From NCBI RefSeq assembly GCF_001528745.1, contig NZ_BCNS01000060.1:1-64000 (forward strand): 64,000 nt of DNA. Reading direction: 5' to 3'. This document shows positions 8,588 through 16,924 of the stretch, one piece after another. Below the pieces are notes generated by a model, which did no database searches, had not been told where the DNA came from, and saw only the letters and a program-made list of their open reading frames with translations. This DNA is from Marinobacterium profundum (GTDB lineage: Bacteria > Pseudomonadota > Gammaproteobacteria > Pseudomonadales > Balneatricaceae). Position 1 is the stretch's first letter, and each line of letters starts with the position of its first letter. A program made the position numbers and the translations under genes.

Positions 8588-9091
8588 TCAGGCAGCGCAG
8601 TTAGCAGCGGCTGCATTCACCACATCGTAGTAGATGGCGGCTTTCTCGATTTTAGTCTGCTCGGCATAACCGGTAACACCGACCTGCTGGCCCATCTGGC
8701 CACGCACGGCACTGATCACAGACGGCTGAGCGCTTTGCTGGCAATCCATTATTTCGAGCATGGCGCTCAGATGTTCACCCTGGCCCTGGGCGGTTTCTTC
8801 GGCAAGGTTGTCATAGGTATCCAGAATGAATTGCGCGACCTGAACGTTACGCTTGTTGCAAGTCTCAGGGCTGGAGGTCGCAGAGGTCACCGCCGTAGTA
8901 CCCAGGTCCCAGATAATATTGGACGTAACTGCCGCCCAATGAGTTGTCGGGAACAGGGCCGCACCTATGCCACAGTTCACGTAAGGGTTGGGACCGGAGC
9001 CCACAGGCTTGGTTTCTGCCAGAGTCGCGGCAGACATGCTCAGGGCGGTGCCGGTAAGCACCAGGGATAACAGGCTGTGCTTGATGTTCAT
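8588..9091 (-). CDS. DUF3015 family periplasmic protein
   Basis: The product is a 167-residue secreted protein with a cleavable signal peptide (LVLTGTALSMSAATLAE). It matches the DUF3015 pattern: NPYVNCGIGAALFP near the mature N-terminus, then TSSPETC and a helical region. Conserved Cys residues may form disulfides. Function is unknown in the family. I chose the ATG at 9091 because GGAGG lies 11-13 nt upstream; an in-frame start 33 nt further up lacks such a site. The next gene on the strand is the DUF4105 barrel protein, an arrangement I recall from other gammaproteobacteria. Confidence 0.85.
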   Translation of the reverse strand: MNIKHSLLSLVLTGTALSMSAATLAETKPVGSGPNPYVNCGIGAALFPTTHWAAVTSNIIWDLGTTAVTSATSSPETCNKRNVQVAQFILDTYDNLAEETAQGQGEHLSAMLEIMDCQQSAQPSVISAVRGQMGQQVGVTGYAEQTKIEKAAIYYDVVNAAAANCAA

Positions 9092-9171
9092 CAGGAAAGG
9101 CCCCTCCAGGGCAATTAAATCCATTTATCCATTTCGTCGTCGGGGCAGGCGCCCCCAAGAATACCTGCGCA

Positions 9172-9199
9172 AAAATACAGCATCGAAAATTACCGTCAA
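9172..9199 (-). promoter_or_regulatory. Candidate sigma-70 promoter for the DUF3015 gene
   Basis: The minus strand has TTGACG (9194-9199), a 16-nt spacer and TATTTT (9172-9177), about 80 nt upstream of the start codon. The rest of 9200-9350 shows nothing I can identify. Confidence 0.45.
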
Positions 9200-9354
9200 T
9201 TAAAAACAAATTTCCGTGCCACATTAAGGGCTAAAAACGCGAGGTGAATGGTGATTAAGCTGAAAGGGGCCAGTCGAAAGGGGCAAGGAAAAGCAAAGCT
9301 CCGCCGGTGATTGGTCCGCTTTCCACGCATAACGAATAACCAATGACGAATCTC

Positions 9355-9389
9355 AAAAAAAAACGCCAGACTCAAGCAGAGTCTGGCGT
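9355..9389 (-). terminator. Rho-independent terminator of the tctCBA/aldehyde dehydrogenase operon
   Basis: On the minus strand, ACGCCAGACTC pairs perfectly with GAGTCTGGCGT across a 5-nt loop and is followed by a T9 run, 44 nt after the dehydrogenase stop codon. Confidence 0.93.
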
Positions 9390-9432
9390 GGGCATAGCGA
9401 TCAGAGCGTAAAAAACGGTTTAAAGGTGCCGA

Positions 9433-11010
9433 TCAAAGCACTCTTTTACCGTCGATCAGGCGGGAGCGACCGGCAAGATTTTCATCCCGCAATGCCACCG
9501 GCAGCAACGCCTGGGACAGGTTCTGATAGCACACGGGACGCAGGAAGCGGTGAATTGCGGCGCTACCAACTGAGGTAGTGCGTGCATCGGAAGTGGCGGG
9601 GAAAGGACCGCCATGAACCATGGCATGGCATACTTCAACACCGGTCGGCCAGCCATTGACCAGTACTCGCCCGGCACGACGCTCCAGAATTGGCAGCAGC
9701 GCCTGCGCCTGCGCCGTATCAGCGGCATCCATCTGCAGGGTGGCGGTGAGCTGCCCTTCCAGATGCGCTGCCACACGCCTGATTTCGCCTTCATCGGCAC
9801 ACTCGATTACCAATGAACAGGAGCCGAAGACTTCACCTTGCAGCGCTTCGTCAGCCAGGAAATCTGCCGCCTTGGCCACAAAAATACCGGCCTGGCACTG
9901 GTAAGGCCCGGCACCCGCCTGGCCACGAGCCAGAGTACGCACACTGCCGTGCTGAGCCAGAACGCCTACGCCATCGTTAAAGGCACCGTGTATACCCGGT
10001 GTCAGCATGGTTTGGGCTGGCGTGGCCTGTGCAGCTTCTGCCACAACATCGAGAAAAGCATTCAGCGCCGCACCCGACTGGGCAATCACCAGACCCGGGC
10101 TGGTACAGAACTGACCGGCACCCATGGCCAGGGAGGCTACAAAACCCTGGGCGAGCTCGGTACCGCGGGACTGCAGCGCCTGGGGCAACAGGAATACCGG
10201 GTTAATGCTGCTCATTTCGGCATAGACAGGAATCGGCTGCGGACGCGCCTGGGCCGTCGCCATCAGCGCGGTACCGCCACTGCGTGAACCTGTGAAACCC
10301 ACCGCCTGTACGCGTGAATCCGCCACCAGTGCCTGACCGACTTCGCGGCCTGATCCGAACATCAGCGAGAACACACCTTCTGGCAGAGAACATTTGGCCA
10401 CGGCCGCCTGTACCGCAAAACCCACCAGTTCCGAGGTTCCTGGGTGCGAGGAGTGTGCCTTGACGATCACAGGGCAGCCCGCAGCCAGTGCCGAGGCGGT
10501 ATCGCCGCCTGCAACACTGAACGCCAGCGGGAAGTTGCTGGCACCGAACACCACCACAGGTCCAAGGGATATATGACGCTGGCGCAGGTCAGCGCGCGGC
10601 AGCGGCTGGCGCTCCGGCAGAGCCGGATCAATGCGCAGATCCTGCCACTCGCCGGCGCGTACCACCGATGCAAACAGGCGCAACTGACCGCAGGTACGGC
10701 CGCGCTCACCTTCCAGCCGTGCGCGGGGCAGGCCAGATTCCTGCATGGCGCGTACAATCAGCGCATCACCCAGGGCTTCAATTTCGCTGGCTATAGTTTC
10801 AAGAAATGTCGCACGCTGCTCAAGCGCAGTCTCGCCGTAGGCCACGCAGGCGGCCTCGGCCAGCGCACAGGCCTGTTCAACCTCAGCGGCACCGCCACCC
10901 AGATAAACAGGTTCAAGGCGCTCGCCCGTGGACGGGTCAATCGCCTGAATGGCGGCGCCCTTGCCGCTAACGCCATTCTGGCCGATCAAAAGCTGTCCTT
11001 TGAGTTGCAT
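9433..11010 (-). CDS. Alpha-ketoglutaric semialdehyde dehydrogenase (2,5-dioxovalerate dehydrogenase) type
   Basis: This 525-residue aldehyde dehydrogenase superfamily enzyme has the Rossmann segment [25 protein letters not shown], and the catalytic Cys in [10 protein letters not shown]. These features and the length are typical of the KGSADH group, which oxidises 2,5-dioxopentanoate to 2-oxoglutarate at the end of sugar-acid or hydroxyproline catabolism. It is the last gene of a five-gene minus-strand unit with an RraA-like aldolase and a tripartite carboxylate transporter. A clear AAGGAG lies 8 nt before the ATG. No dehydratase that would supply ketoglutarate semialdehyde is in the window, so the true substrate may be another semialdehyde. 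Confidence 0.87.
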   Translation of the reverse strand: MQLKGQLLIGQNGVSGKGAAIQAIDPSTGERLEPVYLGGGAAEVEQACALAEAACVAYGETALEQRATFLETIASEIEALGDALIVRAMQESGLPRARLEGERGRTCGQLRLFASVVRAGEWQDLRIDPALPERQPLPRADLRQRHISLGPVVVFGASNFPLAFSVAGGDTASALAAGCPVIVKAHSSHPGTSELVGFAVQAAVAKCSLPEGVFSLMFGSGREVGQALVADSRVQAVGFTGSRSGGTALMATAQARPQPIPVYAEMSSINPVFLLPQALQSRGTELAQGFVASLAMGAGQFCTSPGLVIAQSGAALNAFLDVVAEAAQATPAQTMLTPGIHGAFNDGVGVLAQHGSVRTLARGQAGAGPYQCQAGIFVAKAADFLADEALQGEVFGSCSLVIECADEGEIRRVAAHLEGQLTATLQMDAADTAQAQALLPILERRAGRVLVNGWPTGVEVCHAMVHGGPFPATSDARTTSVGSAAIHRFLRPVCYQNLSQALLPVALRDENLAGRSRLIDGKRVL

Positions 11011-11091
11011 CGTTACTGCTCCTTAGTGAGGAATAAATTCAGCGCTGGCTGCATCAAGCACTCAGCTTGACGCAGCCAGTCGCAAGACGGG

Positions 11092-12624
11092 TTAACTGAC
11101 GGAGGCCGTTACGACCGGACTTTTCAGCGGTTTGCGGATCACCAGGAAGTACACAAAAACGGCTGTCAGAAGAACGAAGAAGAGACTGTCCAGATTGGTA
11201 AAGAAGGTCATGGGATTGCCGTTGGACAGTGCCAGGGAGCGACGCAGGAACTCTTCCAGATTCGGGCCCAGAATAAAACCAAGCAGCAAAGTGATTACCG
11301 GGAAGTCATTTTTGCGCAGGTAATATGCCAGTACACCCATCACCAGTGTCATGATCATCTGGAACATGGAGTAAGTGGCCACATAGCTGCCAACCACCGC
11401 CAACAGGGCAATGGCACCGTAGAGCGCATCCTTGCGAATGGATACGATGCGGATAAAGTAAGGCCCCAGCAGGAAGAGTGTCAGCGGAATCAGCACTATG
11501 GCGCTGAACAGCAGTGATGCCAGCATGGGCGCTATCAGCCCTGCCTGCTCCGCCATCAGTTGTGGCCCCGGCTGAATACCATTGATCACCAGCACGCCCA
11601 GCATAATGGCGGTCACCGGATCACCGGGAATACCGAAGGTCAGCATGGGCACCAGGGCGCCGCCACAGACAGCGTTATTGGCGCTTTCCGACGCTGCTAT
11701 GCCCTGCGGGTTACCCTTGCCAAAGCTTTTCGGATCCTTGGACGTACGTACCGTTTCGACATAGGCCAGAAAGCTGCCCATGGAACCGCCGGCACCTGGC
11801 AGTGTGCCGACGAAGTAACCGATCAGGCTGGACTTGAGGTAACAGCCCAGACCAATCTTGCGGATAGACGCGAAGGACGGCAGAAAGTCACGCCGGCGTA
11901 TGGCCTTGACCTTGCTGAGGGCAGTGGCGACCTTGCCGGAATCCGACATTGCACCGGCCTGAATCAGTATCTCGCTGATGGCAAAGGTACCGATAATCAC
12001 CGGCATCAAATCCAGGCCCGCGGTCAGGTCACTCAACCCGAAGGTAAAGCGTGTCACTGGTACCATGGCATCCAGCCCAACCGTTGCCAGCATCAGCCCG
12101 ATACAGGCCGCCATGGCTGCCTTAATCATATTGCCGCGCTGGGCAATAACGATCACGATCATGGCAAAGGCGATGAGAGAGAACTTGCCGGTCGTCTTGA
12201 CCAGCAAAGACAACTCGGCGATGAAGGGTGCCAGCACTATCAGCAACAGCGCCCCCAGGCCGCCACCCACCATGGAACCGAAGGACGCGTGCCCCAGCGC
12301 CAGGGCGCCTTCACCGCGTTGCTGCATGGGATAGCCATCCAGCGCCGTCATCATGGAAGAAGGTGCACCCGGAATATTAATGGTGGTTGCGGTAATGCTG
12401 CCGCCACACATGCCGGCCATATAGATGCTGGCACAGGCCATAAGCGCGGTGGTGACATCCAGGCTGTAGGTCAGGGGCAACAAGAGCGCCAGCGCCAGCG
12501 TTGCGGTCAGGCCCGGAATAGCGGAGAACACAGTACCGATCAGAAAACCCGCCACCACATAAGCCAGGGTGGCAGGATCTAACAGCTTGGCAAAACTGCC
12601 AATAACAAGTTCAATAAATTCCAT
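11092..12624 (-). CDS. tctA: Tripartite tricarboxylate transporter large permease TctA
   Basis: This 510-residue integral membrane protein is the size of TctA. It carries family motifs such as the early GTVFSAIPGLTATLALALLLP, the conserved NIPGAPSS, and GTLPGAGGSMGSF, the Gly/Pro-rich loops of the ligand path. It should move a carboxylate into the cell with Na+ or H+, together with TctB and the binding protein TctC. The ATG has GGGAG just upstream, and the gene starts 3 nt after the TctB stop. The substrate is not known; the neighbouring aldolase and dehydrogenase suggest a sugar acid or a branched hydroxy-oxo acid. Confidence 0.93.
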   Translation of the reverse strand: MEFIELVIGSFAKLLDPATLAYVVAGFLIGTVFSAIPGLTATLALALLLPLTYSLDVTTALMACASIYMAGMCGGSITATTINIPGAPSSMMTALDGYPMQQRGEGALALGHASFGSMVGGGLGALLLIVLAPFIAELSLLVKTTGKFSLIAFAMIVIVIAQRGNMIKAAMAACIGLMLATVGLDAMVPVTRFTFGLSDLTAGLDLMPVIIGTFAISEILIQAGAMSDSGKVATALSKVKAIRRRDFLPSFASIRKIGLGCYLKSSLIGYFVGTLPGAGGSMGSFLAYVETVRTSKDPKSFGKGNPQGIAASESANNAVCGGALVPMLTFGIPGDPVTAIMLGVLVINGIQPGPQLMAEQAGLIAPMLASLLFSAIVLIPLTLFLLGPYFIRIVSIRKDALYGAIALLAVVGSYVATYSMFQMIMTLVMGVLAYYLRKNDFPVITLLLGFILGPNLEEFLRRSLALSNGNPMTFFTNLDSLFFVLLTAVFVYFLVIRKPLKSPVVTASVS

Positions 12625-12627
12625 GGA

Positions 12628-13128
12628 CTACTCCCACATCGCCGGAAGACGAACGCCAAACATCTGTTCAAAAACCAGATACCCGAGCCCGACTGTAACT
12701 ATTGCAATGGCCAGTTTCTGCCAGATTTTTTCCCTATTGGAGAAAATAATCATTACGGCGAAAACATAGAGCGCCGACGAAATCAGATAGCCGACCTGCG
12801 AAAAAGCGAATATATAAACAGCCGTCGCCACAATAATAAGATAGGCGGAACGTTCACTCGTTTCTTCAGTGTCGTTATCGTTGCTTGTATCACTTTTGGG
12901 ATTTGTTTTTTCGGCTGCCGCTCTGTCTTTGCTGATCTCTCTGAATAAAAGAATCGAACTGAATATGACAGACAGGAAACCGATTAACATGGGGAAGAAT
13001 GAGGGTTTGAGCTGGCTTTCCACAACGGGCATTCCCAGTGAAAATGCAGACAGAAGATAACCGCACGCAATTACAAGAACAAACACATGGAAAAGTATTT
13101 TTCCGCTACTCTCTTTTTTCTGAAGCAT
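12628..13128 (-). CDS. tctB: Tripartite tricarboxylate transporter small permease TctB
   Basis: The product has 166 residues with four predicted membrane segments, typical of the small TctB subunit that pairs with TctA. A charged stretch rich in Asp, Glu, Ser and Asn lies between helices 2 and 3 (around residues 70-90). The sequence FPMLIGFLSVIFSSILL fits the conserved PxFFP-like region. Base composition in the charged linker is more AT-rich than in its neighbours. The gene lies between tctC and tctA, with a hairpin separating it from tctC. Confidence 0.88.
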   Translation of the reverse strand: MLQKKESSGKILFHVFVLVIACGYLLSAFSLGMPVVESQLKPSFFPMLIGFLSVIFSSILLFREISKDRAAAEKTNPKSDTSNDNDTEETSERSAYLIIVATAVYIFAFSQVGYLISSALYVFAVMIIFSNREKIWQKLAIAIVTVGLGYLVFEQMFGVRLPAMWE

Positions 13129-13147
13129 GGCCTTATACCTCGAAAAT

Positions 13148-13166
13148 GCCCCCGATTACCGGGGGC
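13148..13166 (-). other. Intercistronic hairpin between tctC and tctB
   Basis: GCCCCC and GGGGGC flank a short loop between the tctC stop and the tctB start. Such hairpins after a binding-protein gene often stabilise its message or reduce read-through into the permease genes. Confidence 0.65.
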
Positions 13167-13181
13167 AGTCCCGCTGACGGT

Positions 13182-14147
13182 TTACAGAGAAAGCTCATCC
13201 ATGACTTTGAATGTTTCTGCTTGCAACTCACCCATCCAGCCCTGTACTTCCGAAGCACCAAGCCAGCTTGGGGTCACACCGATACTGGTGACCCAAGTCT
13301 GGAACTCTTCACTTTCGAAGGCTTTTTTATAGGCGGACTCTATGACTGCAATAGTATCTGCCGGCGTATTTTTGGGCGCCGCCAGAATGATAAAGCTGCC
13401 AGTTTCAAGCGTGTATCCAAGGGTGCTGATCGGCGGCACGCTCAGGTAGGACGGGTTCTGTTCCGATGACAGCTCTACCAGGCCAACGGCATCGCCGGAC
13501 TCAAGAATACCGCTGAAGTCACCCAGGCTGGAAATGGCACCATCCAGTTCGCCCGACAGCAGCGCTTCGGCTTCGGCCGTGGATGATCCCGGATAGGTGA
13601 TGACATTGAAGTCCACGCCGGTTTTTTCTTCCAGACGACGGACCGCCAGGAAAGGACCTGAACCTTCAGGAGCTACACCGATGCGTACAGTGTTGGGGTT
13701 AGCCTTAGCCGCTGCGACCAATTCCTCGAAGCTGCTGTAACCTGATTTTTTGGAAGCAACAATGGCATCAGCTTCACGGGTAATACGGGCGATAGGCGCC
13801 ATATTTTCCAGCGAATATCCCGGCACCATGTTGCCCCGTGGCAGCGTGATAACACTGTCGTAGGTCAGCACACCCAGGGTGTGACCATCCGGACGTGCCT
13901 TTGTCATCTGCATCAGGCCCGTAGCGGTTACAGCGCCACCAATATTCTCGACATAAATCGATACCGGCATGTCCTGCTCGGCAAGATTGCTGATTTTGCG
14001 CGAAATGGCATCAGCACCGCCACCTGCAGGCCAAGGCACTATCAGGCGAATATCACGGGACGGAAATTCCGCCGCAACAGCCGAAGATGACAGTACAAGC
14101 GCGCCCAGGGCGAGACTCAGATTACGTTTGAATTTTGTCAAAGACAT
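13182..14147 (-). CDS. tctC: Tripartite tricarboxylate transporter periplasmic binding protein TctC (Bug family)
   Basis: The product has 321 residues. A signal peptide ends near SSSAVAAEFP, and the mature start FPSRDIRLIVPWPAGGGAD is the standard Bug/TctC opening, with the PAGGGAD loop that contacts the ligand carboxylate. It should capture the substrate in the periplasm and hand it to TctA/TctB. A GGAG site lies ahead of the ATG. The upstream aldolase-like gene is 126 nt away on the same strand, so one transcript may cover all five genes. Confidence 0.93.
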   Translation of the reverse strand: MSLTKFKRNLSLALGALVLSSSAVAAEFPSRDIRLIVPWPAGGGADAISRKISNLAEQDMPVSIYVENIGGAVTATGLMQMTKARPDGHTLGVLTYDSVITLPRGNMVPGYSLENMAPIARITREADAIVASKKSGYSSFEELVAAAKANPNTVRIGVAPEGSGPFLAVRRLEEKTGVDFNVITYPGSSTAEAEALLSGELDGAISSLGDFSGILESGDAVGLVELSSEQNPSYLSVPPISTLGYTLETGSFIILAAPKNTPADTIAVIESAYKKAFESEEFQTWVTSIGVTPSWLGASEVQGWMGELQAETFKVMDELSL

Positions 14148-14273
14148 GTTAGCTCCACTTTCTTATGGTTGTAATGCAGGCCGTTAAATACGACTGGTAT
14201 CGATACCCGCGCGTCCGCGGTTATTATTCCCGGGGGAAAATCTCAGAAATGGCAGTAGCTGATCTGGTATAAA

Positions 14274-14999
14274 TCAGGCTTCAGTGTATTTGGTGTACTC
14301 AGCCAGCGATTCCTCGTTTGGCGGATACAGACCGATAACGGCACTGCCGCTGCGGACCTTGCCAATTACGTAGGCTTCGAATTTTTCCATGCGGATTGCT
14401 TCTTCAGCGATGACGGCGGCACGCTCAAACGGAATTACAATAATGCCATCGCCATCACCCACCAGGACATCGCCCGGGTTGACCATCACACCGCCACAGC
14501 CAATGGGAACCTGAATATCCACGGCATGGTGTTTGGTCAGATTGGTCGGCGCGCTGGCCTTGGCACAGAACACAGGCATATCCATACGGGCAGCCTCGGT
14601 GGCATCGCGAATACCGGCATCCGAAACAAAACCGGCGCAGTCGCGGTATGCAAGACGAGCCAAAAGAATGCTGCCGGCGCTGGCGGCCGAAGCATCCTGG
14701 CGACAATCAGATACAAGGATATGGCCTGCGGGAACTGTTTCCACCGCCAGTCGCTGAGGATGCTTGGGATCCTTGAACGCCTCGATGGAATCAACATCTT
14801 CCCTGGCAGGGATATAGCGCAGGGTAAATGCCTGACCAACCATCTTTACGTCTTTAGCATTCATCCGGCTCACGCCCTGGATGTAGGTGTTGCGCAGTCC
14901 CTGTTTGAACAGGGCTGTGTGCAATGTTGCTGTGGACACCTGCATCAGCAACTGCTTGATGCGTGGATCCAACTGCTGACTCTTATTTTCTTCGCTCAT
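14274..14999 (-). CDS. RraA-like protein, probable hydroxy-oxo-acid aldolase
   Basis: The product has 241 residues of the RraA/HMG-CHA aldolase fold. Residues R131 and D132 in GIRD correspond to the substrate-binding Arg and metal-binding Asp of class II pyruvate aldolases such as 4-hydroxy-4-methyl-2-oxoglutarate aldolase. GVMVNPGDVLVGDGDGIIVIP is the conserved C-terminal core. The plain RNase E regulator RraA of E. coli is shorter (about 160 residues), and its gene is not next to transport genes. The catabolic context therefore favours an enzyme cleaving a 2-oxo acid to pyruvate or oxaloacetate. It is the first gene of the unit, behind a good promoter that overlaps operator-like motifs. Confidence 0.82.
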   Translation of the reverse strand: MSEENKSQQLDPRIKQLLMQVSTATLHTALFKQGLRNTYIQGVSRMNAKDVKMVGQAFTLRYIPAREDVDSIEAFKDPKHPQRLAVETVPAGHILVSDCRQDASAASAGSILLARLAYRDCAGFVSDAGIRDATEAARMDMPVFCAKASAPTNLTKHHAVDIQVPIGCGGVMVNPGDVLVGDGDGIIVIPFERAAVIAEEAIRMEKFEAYVIGKVRSGSAVIGLYPPNEESLAEYTKYTEA

Positions 15000-15037
15000 T
15001 GGACTCTTACCGTTACTGACCCGTTGAAAGTGGAGTC

Positions 15038-15066
15038 AATATAGACGATGAAAAATTACAAATCAA
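15038..15066 (-). promoter_or_regulatory. Promoter of the rraA-like/tctCBA/aldehyde dehydrogenase operon
   Basis: On the minus strand TTGATT (15061-15066) and TATATT (15038-15043) are separated by exactly 17 nt and lie about 40 nt before the ATG at 14999. A repeated motif, ATTTGTAA, overlaps the -35 region. Confidence 0.65.
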
Positions 15067-15082
15067 ACAACTTTTTACAAAT
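15054..15082. promoter_or_regulatory. Two operator-like ATTTGTAA motifs upstream of the catabolic operon
   Basis: The minus strand reads ATTTGTAATT at 15054-15063 and ATTTGTAAAA at 15073-15082. The same decamer ATTTGTAAAA stands on the plus strand at 15290-15299, at the regulator's own promoter. Sharing by both divergent promoters suggests binding sites for the GntR-family regulator encoded between them and position 16024. Confidence 0.5.
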
Positions 15083-15262
15083 AATCGCCGAGGATCTGAA
15101 ATCCTGCCGTCTGGTACGTGCTACAAACAGGTGCCGATCAGGCATCAATTATTAGCCGCGCACCCTGCGTGCCTAACATCAATACACCGCGAATTTGCAC
15201 GCGACTGTGCCCATTTGCGCCCATTTGTGGCCCTTGCCAGACCTGACCTGGGCGGACCTGCG

Positions 15263-15291
15263 TTGACAACACTGACCTGCCTAAATACTAT
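15263..15291 (+). promoter_or_regulatory. Promoter of the GntR-family regulator
   Basis: TTGACA (15263-15268), a 17-nt spacer and TACTAT (15286-15291) precede the ATG at 15317 by 25 nt. The operator-like ATTTGTAAAA at 15290-15299 overlaps the -10 region, which fits autoregulation. Confidence 0.65.
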
Positions 15292-15316
15292 TTGTAAAAT
15301 TTATCTGGCCCAGATC

Positions 15317-16024
15317 ATGAACACTCAAAAAATCAAATCGCCGGAATCCCTGTCATCGCTGGTATATGAAAAGATCCTTACCGCGATCATCAACGGCGAA
15401 TACAGCGTTAATAAAAAGCTGCCCACCGAAGCCCAGCTCTGCGATATCTACAACGTTTCGCGTCCGGTCGTCAGGGAATCCTTAACCCGGCTCAAGGAAG
15501 ACAACCTGGTTGTCTCCAGGCGGGGTTCAGGCAGCTTTGTGATAAAGCGCCCTGACAGTACAGTGCTGCAGTTTTCCAAAATATCCAGCATCTCGGATAT
15601 TCAGCGCTGCTTTGAATTCAGAACCAATATTGAGAGCGGTGCCGCCGGCCTTGCCGCTGTACGCCGTACCAAAGAGCAACTGGACCGCATTATCAATGCC
15701 GCCCAAGCCATGACCGAAGCCAGCAAGCGCCACGCCGTGGCCACCGATGAAGACTTCGAGTTCCATATTGCCATTGCCGATGCTGCCAATAATGGTTACT
15801 ACTCGACCGTGTTGAAGTCGCTGCAGGACAATATAAAAGAAGGCATGAACATCACCCGCACACTGTCGCTACAGGCTTCGGAAAAACGCCTGAAAATGGT
15901 ACAGAAAGAACACGATGATATTCTGGACGCCATAGTCGCAGGCGACGGTCCGCGGGCCGAAATTGCCATGCGAGCCCACCTGACCAACGCCAAGACCCGC
16001 ATGTTCGAAGGTACCAGCGACTAA
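15317..16024 (+). CDS. FadR-subfamily GntR transcriptional regulator
   Basis: The product has 235 residues. The N-terminal winged helix shows the GntR signature: LVYEKILTAIINGEY, LPTEAQLCDIYNVSRPVVRES and VSRRGSGSFV. The C-terminal all-helical FCD domain has the acidic and His residues that bind metal in this family (DEDFEFHIAIADAANN and MRAHLTNAKTRM). It is divergent from the aldolase-transporter-dehydrogenase operon and most likely represses it until a pathway acid binds. The frame is open from 15131, but the ATG at 15317 follows a good promoter and matches the family's N-terminus, so I used it. Confidence 0.9.
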   Translation: MNTQKIKSPESLSSLVYEKILTAIINGEYSVNKKLPTEAQLCDIYNVSRPVVRESLTRLKEDNLVVSRRGSGSFVIKRPDSTVLQFSKISSISDIQRCFEFRTNIESGAAGLAAVRRTKEQLDRIINAAQAMTEASKRHAVATDEDFEFHIAIADAANNGYYSTVLKSLQDNIKEGMNITRTLSLQASEKRLKMVQKEHDDILDAIVAGDGPRAEIAMRAHLTNAKTRMFEGTSD

Positions 16025-16427
16025 AAAATATTCACAGGTATGAACAAAAGCCTGCCCGCCGCTGGCAAACCGGCAGCTTTCAGCCGTAAGCTGACAGCTG
16101 ACAGCTCTAAAGCCCCCAGGCAGCCGAAAGGCGATATAGACACAGGGGGGTGATTATCGTAATGTGTTTTGCCGCTCAGCCAAGGCAGAACGAGCGATAT
16201 TGATACTGAAGAATTTCGAATCCTGGACAGGATACGTATCGGTATGCCGGCTCTGATTCAGTTTACATAAAGCCAACTTAAAGTAACTCTGCAAAAACAG
16301 GGTTAAGTTGTTAGCGCCTGAAAACGACCGAAAACAGCCGGCTTTAAATAATCGCGACACGTCGAATAATTGCCTTTAGGCAAAAAATAAACCCGTGCGC
16401 GTAAACATCGGAACAGAGGACTCTTTT
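16025..16427. other. Gap with repeat half-copy and a short palindrome
   Basis: This gap contains a half-copy of the CAGCCGTAAGCT palindrome family at 16075-16108 and a perfect inverted repeat TTGCCT-TT-AGGCAA at 16370-16383, 44 nt before the lipoprotein gene, which could be an operator. I see no gene. Confidence 0.4.
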
Positions 16428-16790
16428 ATGACAAATTTGAAGATCGTTTGTGTTATCGGTGCCATGGCGTTTTCCCTTGCCGGATGTTCCGGAACACCAA
16501 CAAAAAGTGACTTGATGCTGCAGCAGGCCGCAGTCACGCAGGAAGAAGCCAAGCTCAAGCAACAATTGGCCAAAGACTGGGAGCGCGGCGCCAAACTGGT
16601 CGCAACCGGCGAAGAGCGCGTCGAAGACGGAGAGGATATGGTGGACTCCGGCGAAAGCGAGGTAAAAAAGGGCAACAAAGCCATCAACAAGGGCAAAGAC
16701 GAAATTGCCGAAGGCAAAAAGCTGATGGAAATAAGCGAGCGTCGCTTTGAAGAAGCTTTTACCAAGGCAGAAGCCTCAAAAGCACCGTAA
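16428..16790 (+). CDS. Small lipoprotein with seven-residue glycine repeat
   Basis: The product has 120 residues. The signal peptide ends at a lipobox LAGC with Cys20, so it should be an acylated envelope protein. Residues 54-96 show glycine at exactly every seventh position (54, 61, 68, 75, 82, 89, 96), with Val, Ile or Met four residues after each. The segments are charged, first acidic and then basic. This suggests a regular helical rod or a self-associating surface rather than an enzyme. I do not recognise a named family. A GAGG site precedes the ATG by about 9 nt. It stands alone between the GntR gene and the tRNA repeat region. Confidence 0.85.
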   Translation: MTNLKIVCVIGAMAFSLAGCSGTPTKSDLMLQQAAVTQEEAKLKQQLAKDWERGAKLVATGEERVEDGEDMVDSGESEVKKGNKAINKGKDEIAEGKKLMEISERRFEEAFTKAEASKAP

Positions 16791-16924
16791 TAGCACCCAC
16801 TTCCTCACAATAGTCAACGCGGCTTCAGGACTCCTCCAGGAGGGGTGCCTGATGACCGCAAGATACCCCTGCATCTCTCAGTCGCAGAACCCCGGCTCAC
16901 AGGGTCTAGCCCTTAAACGATCAG

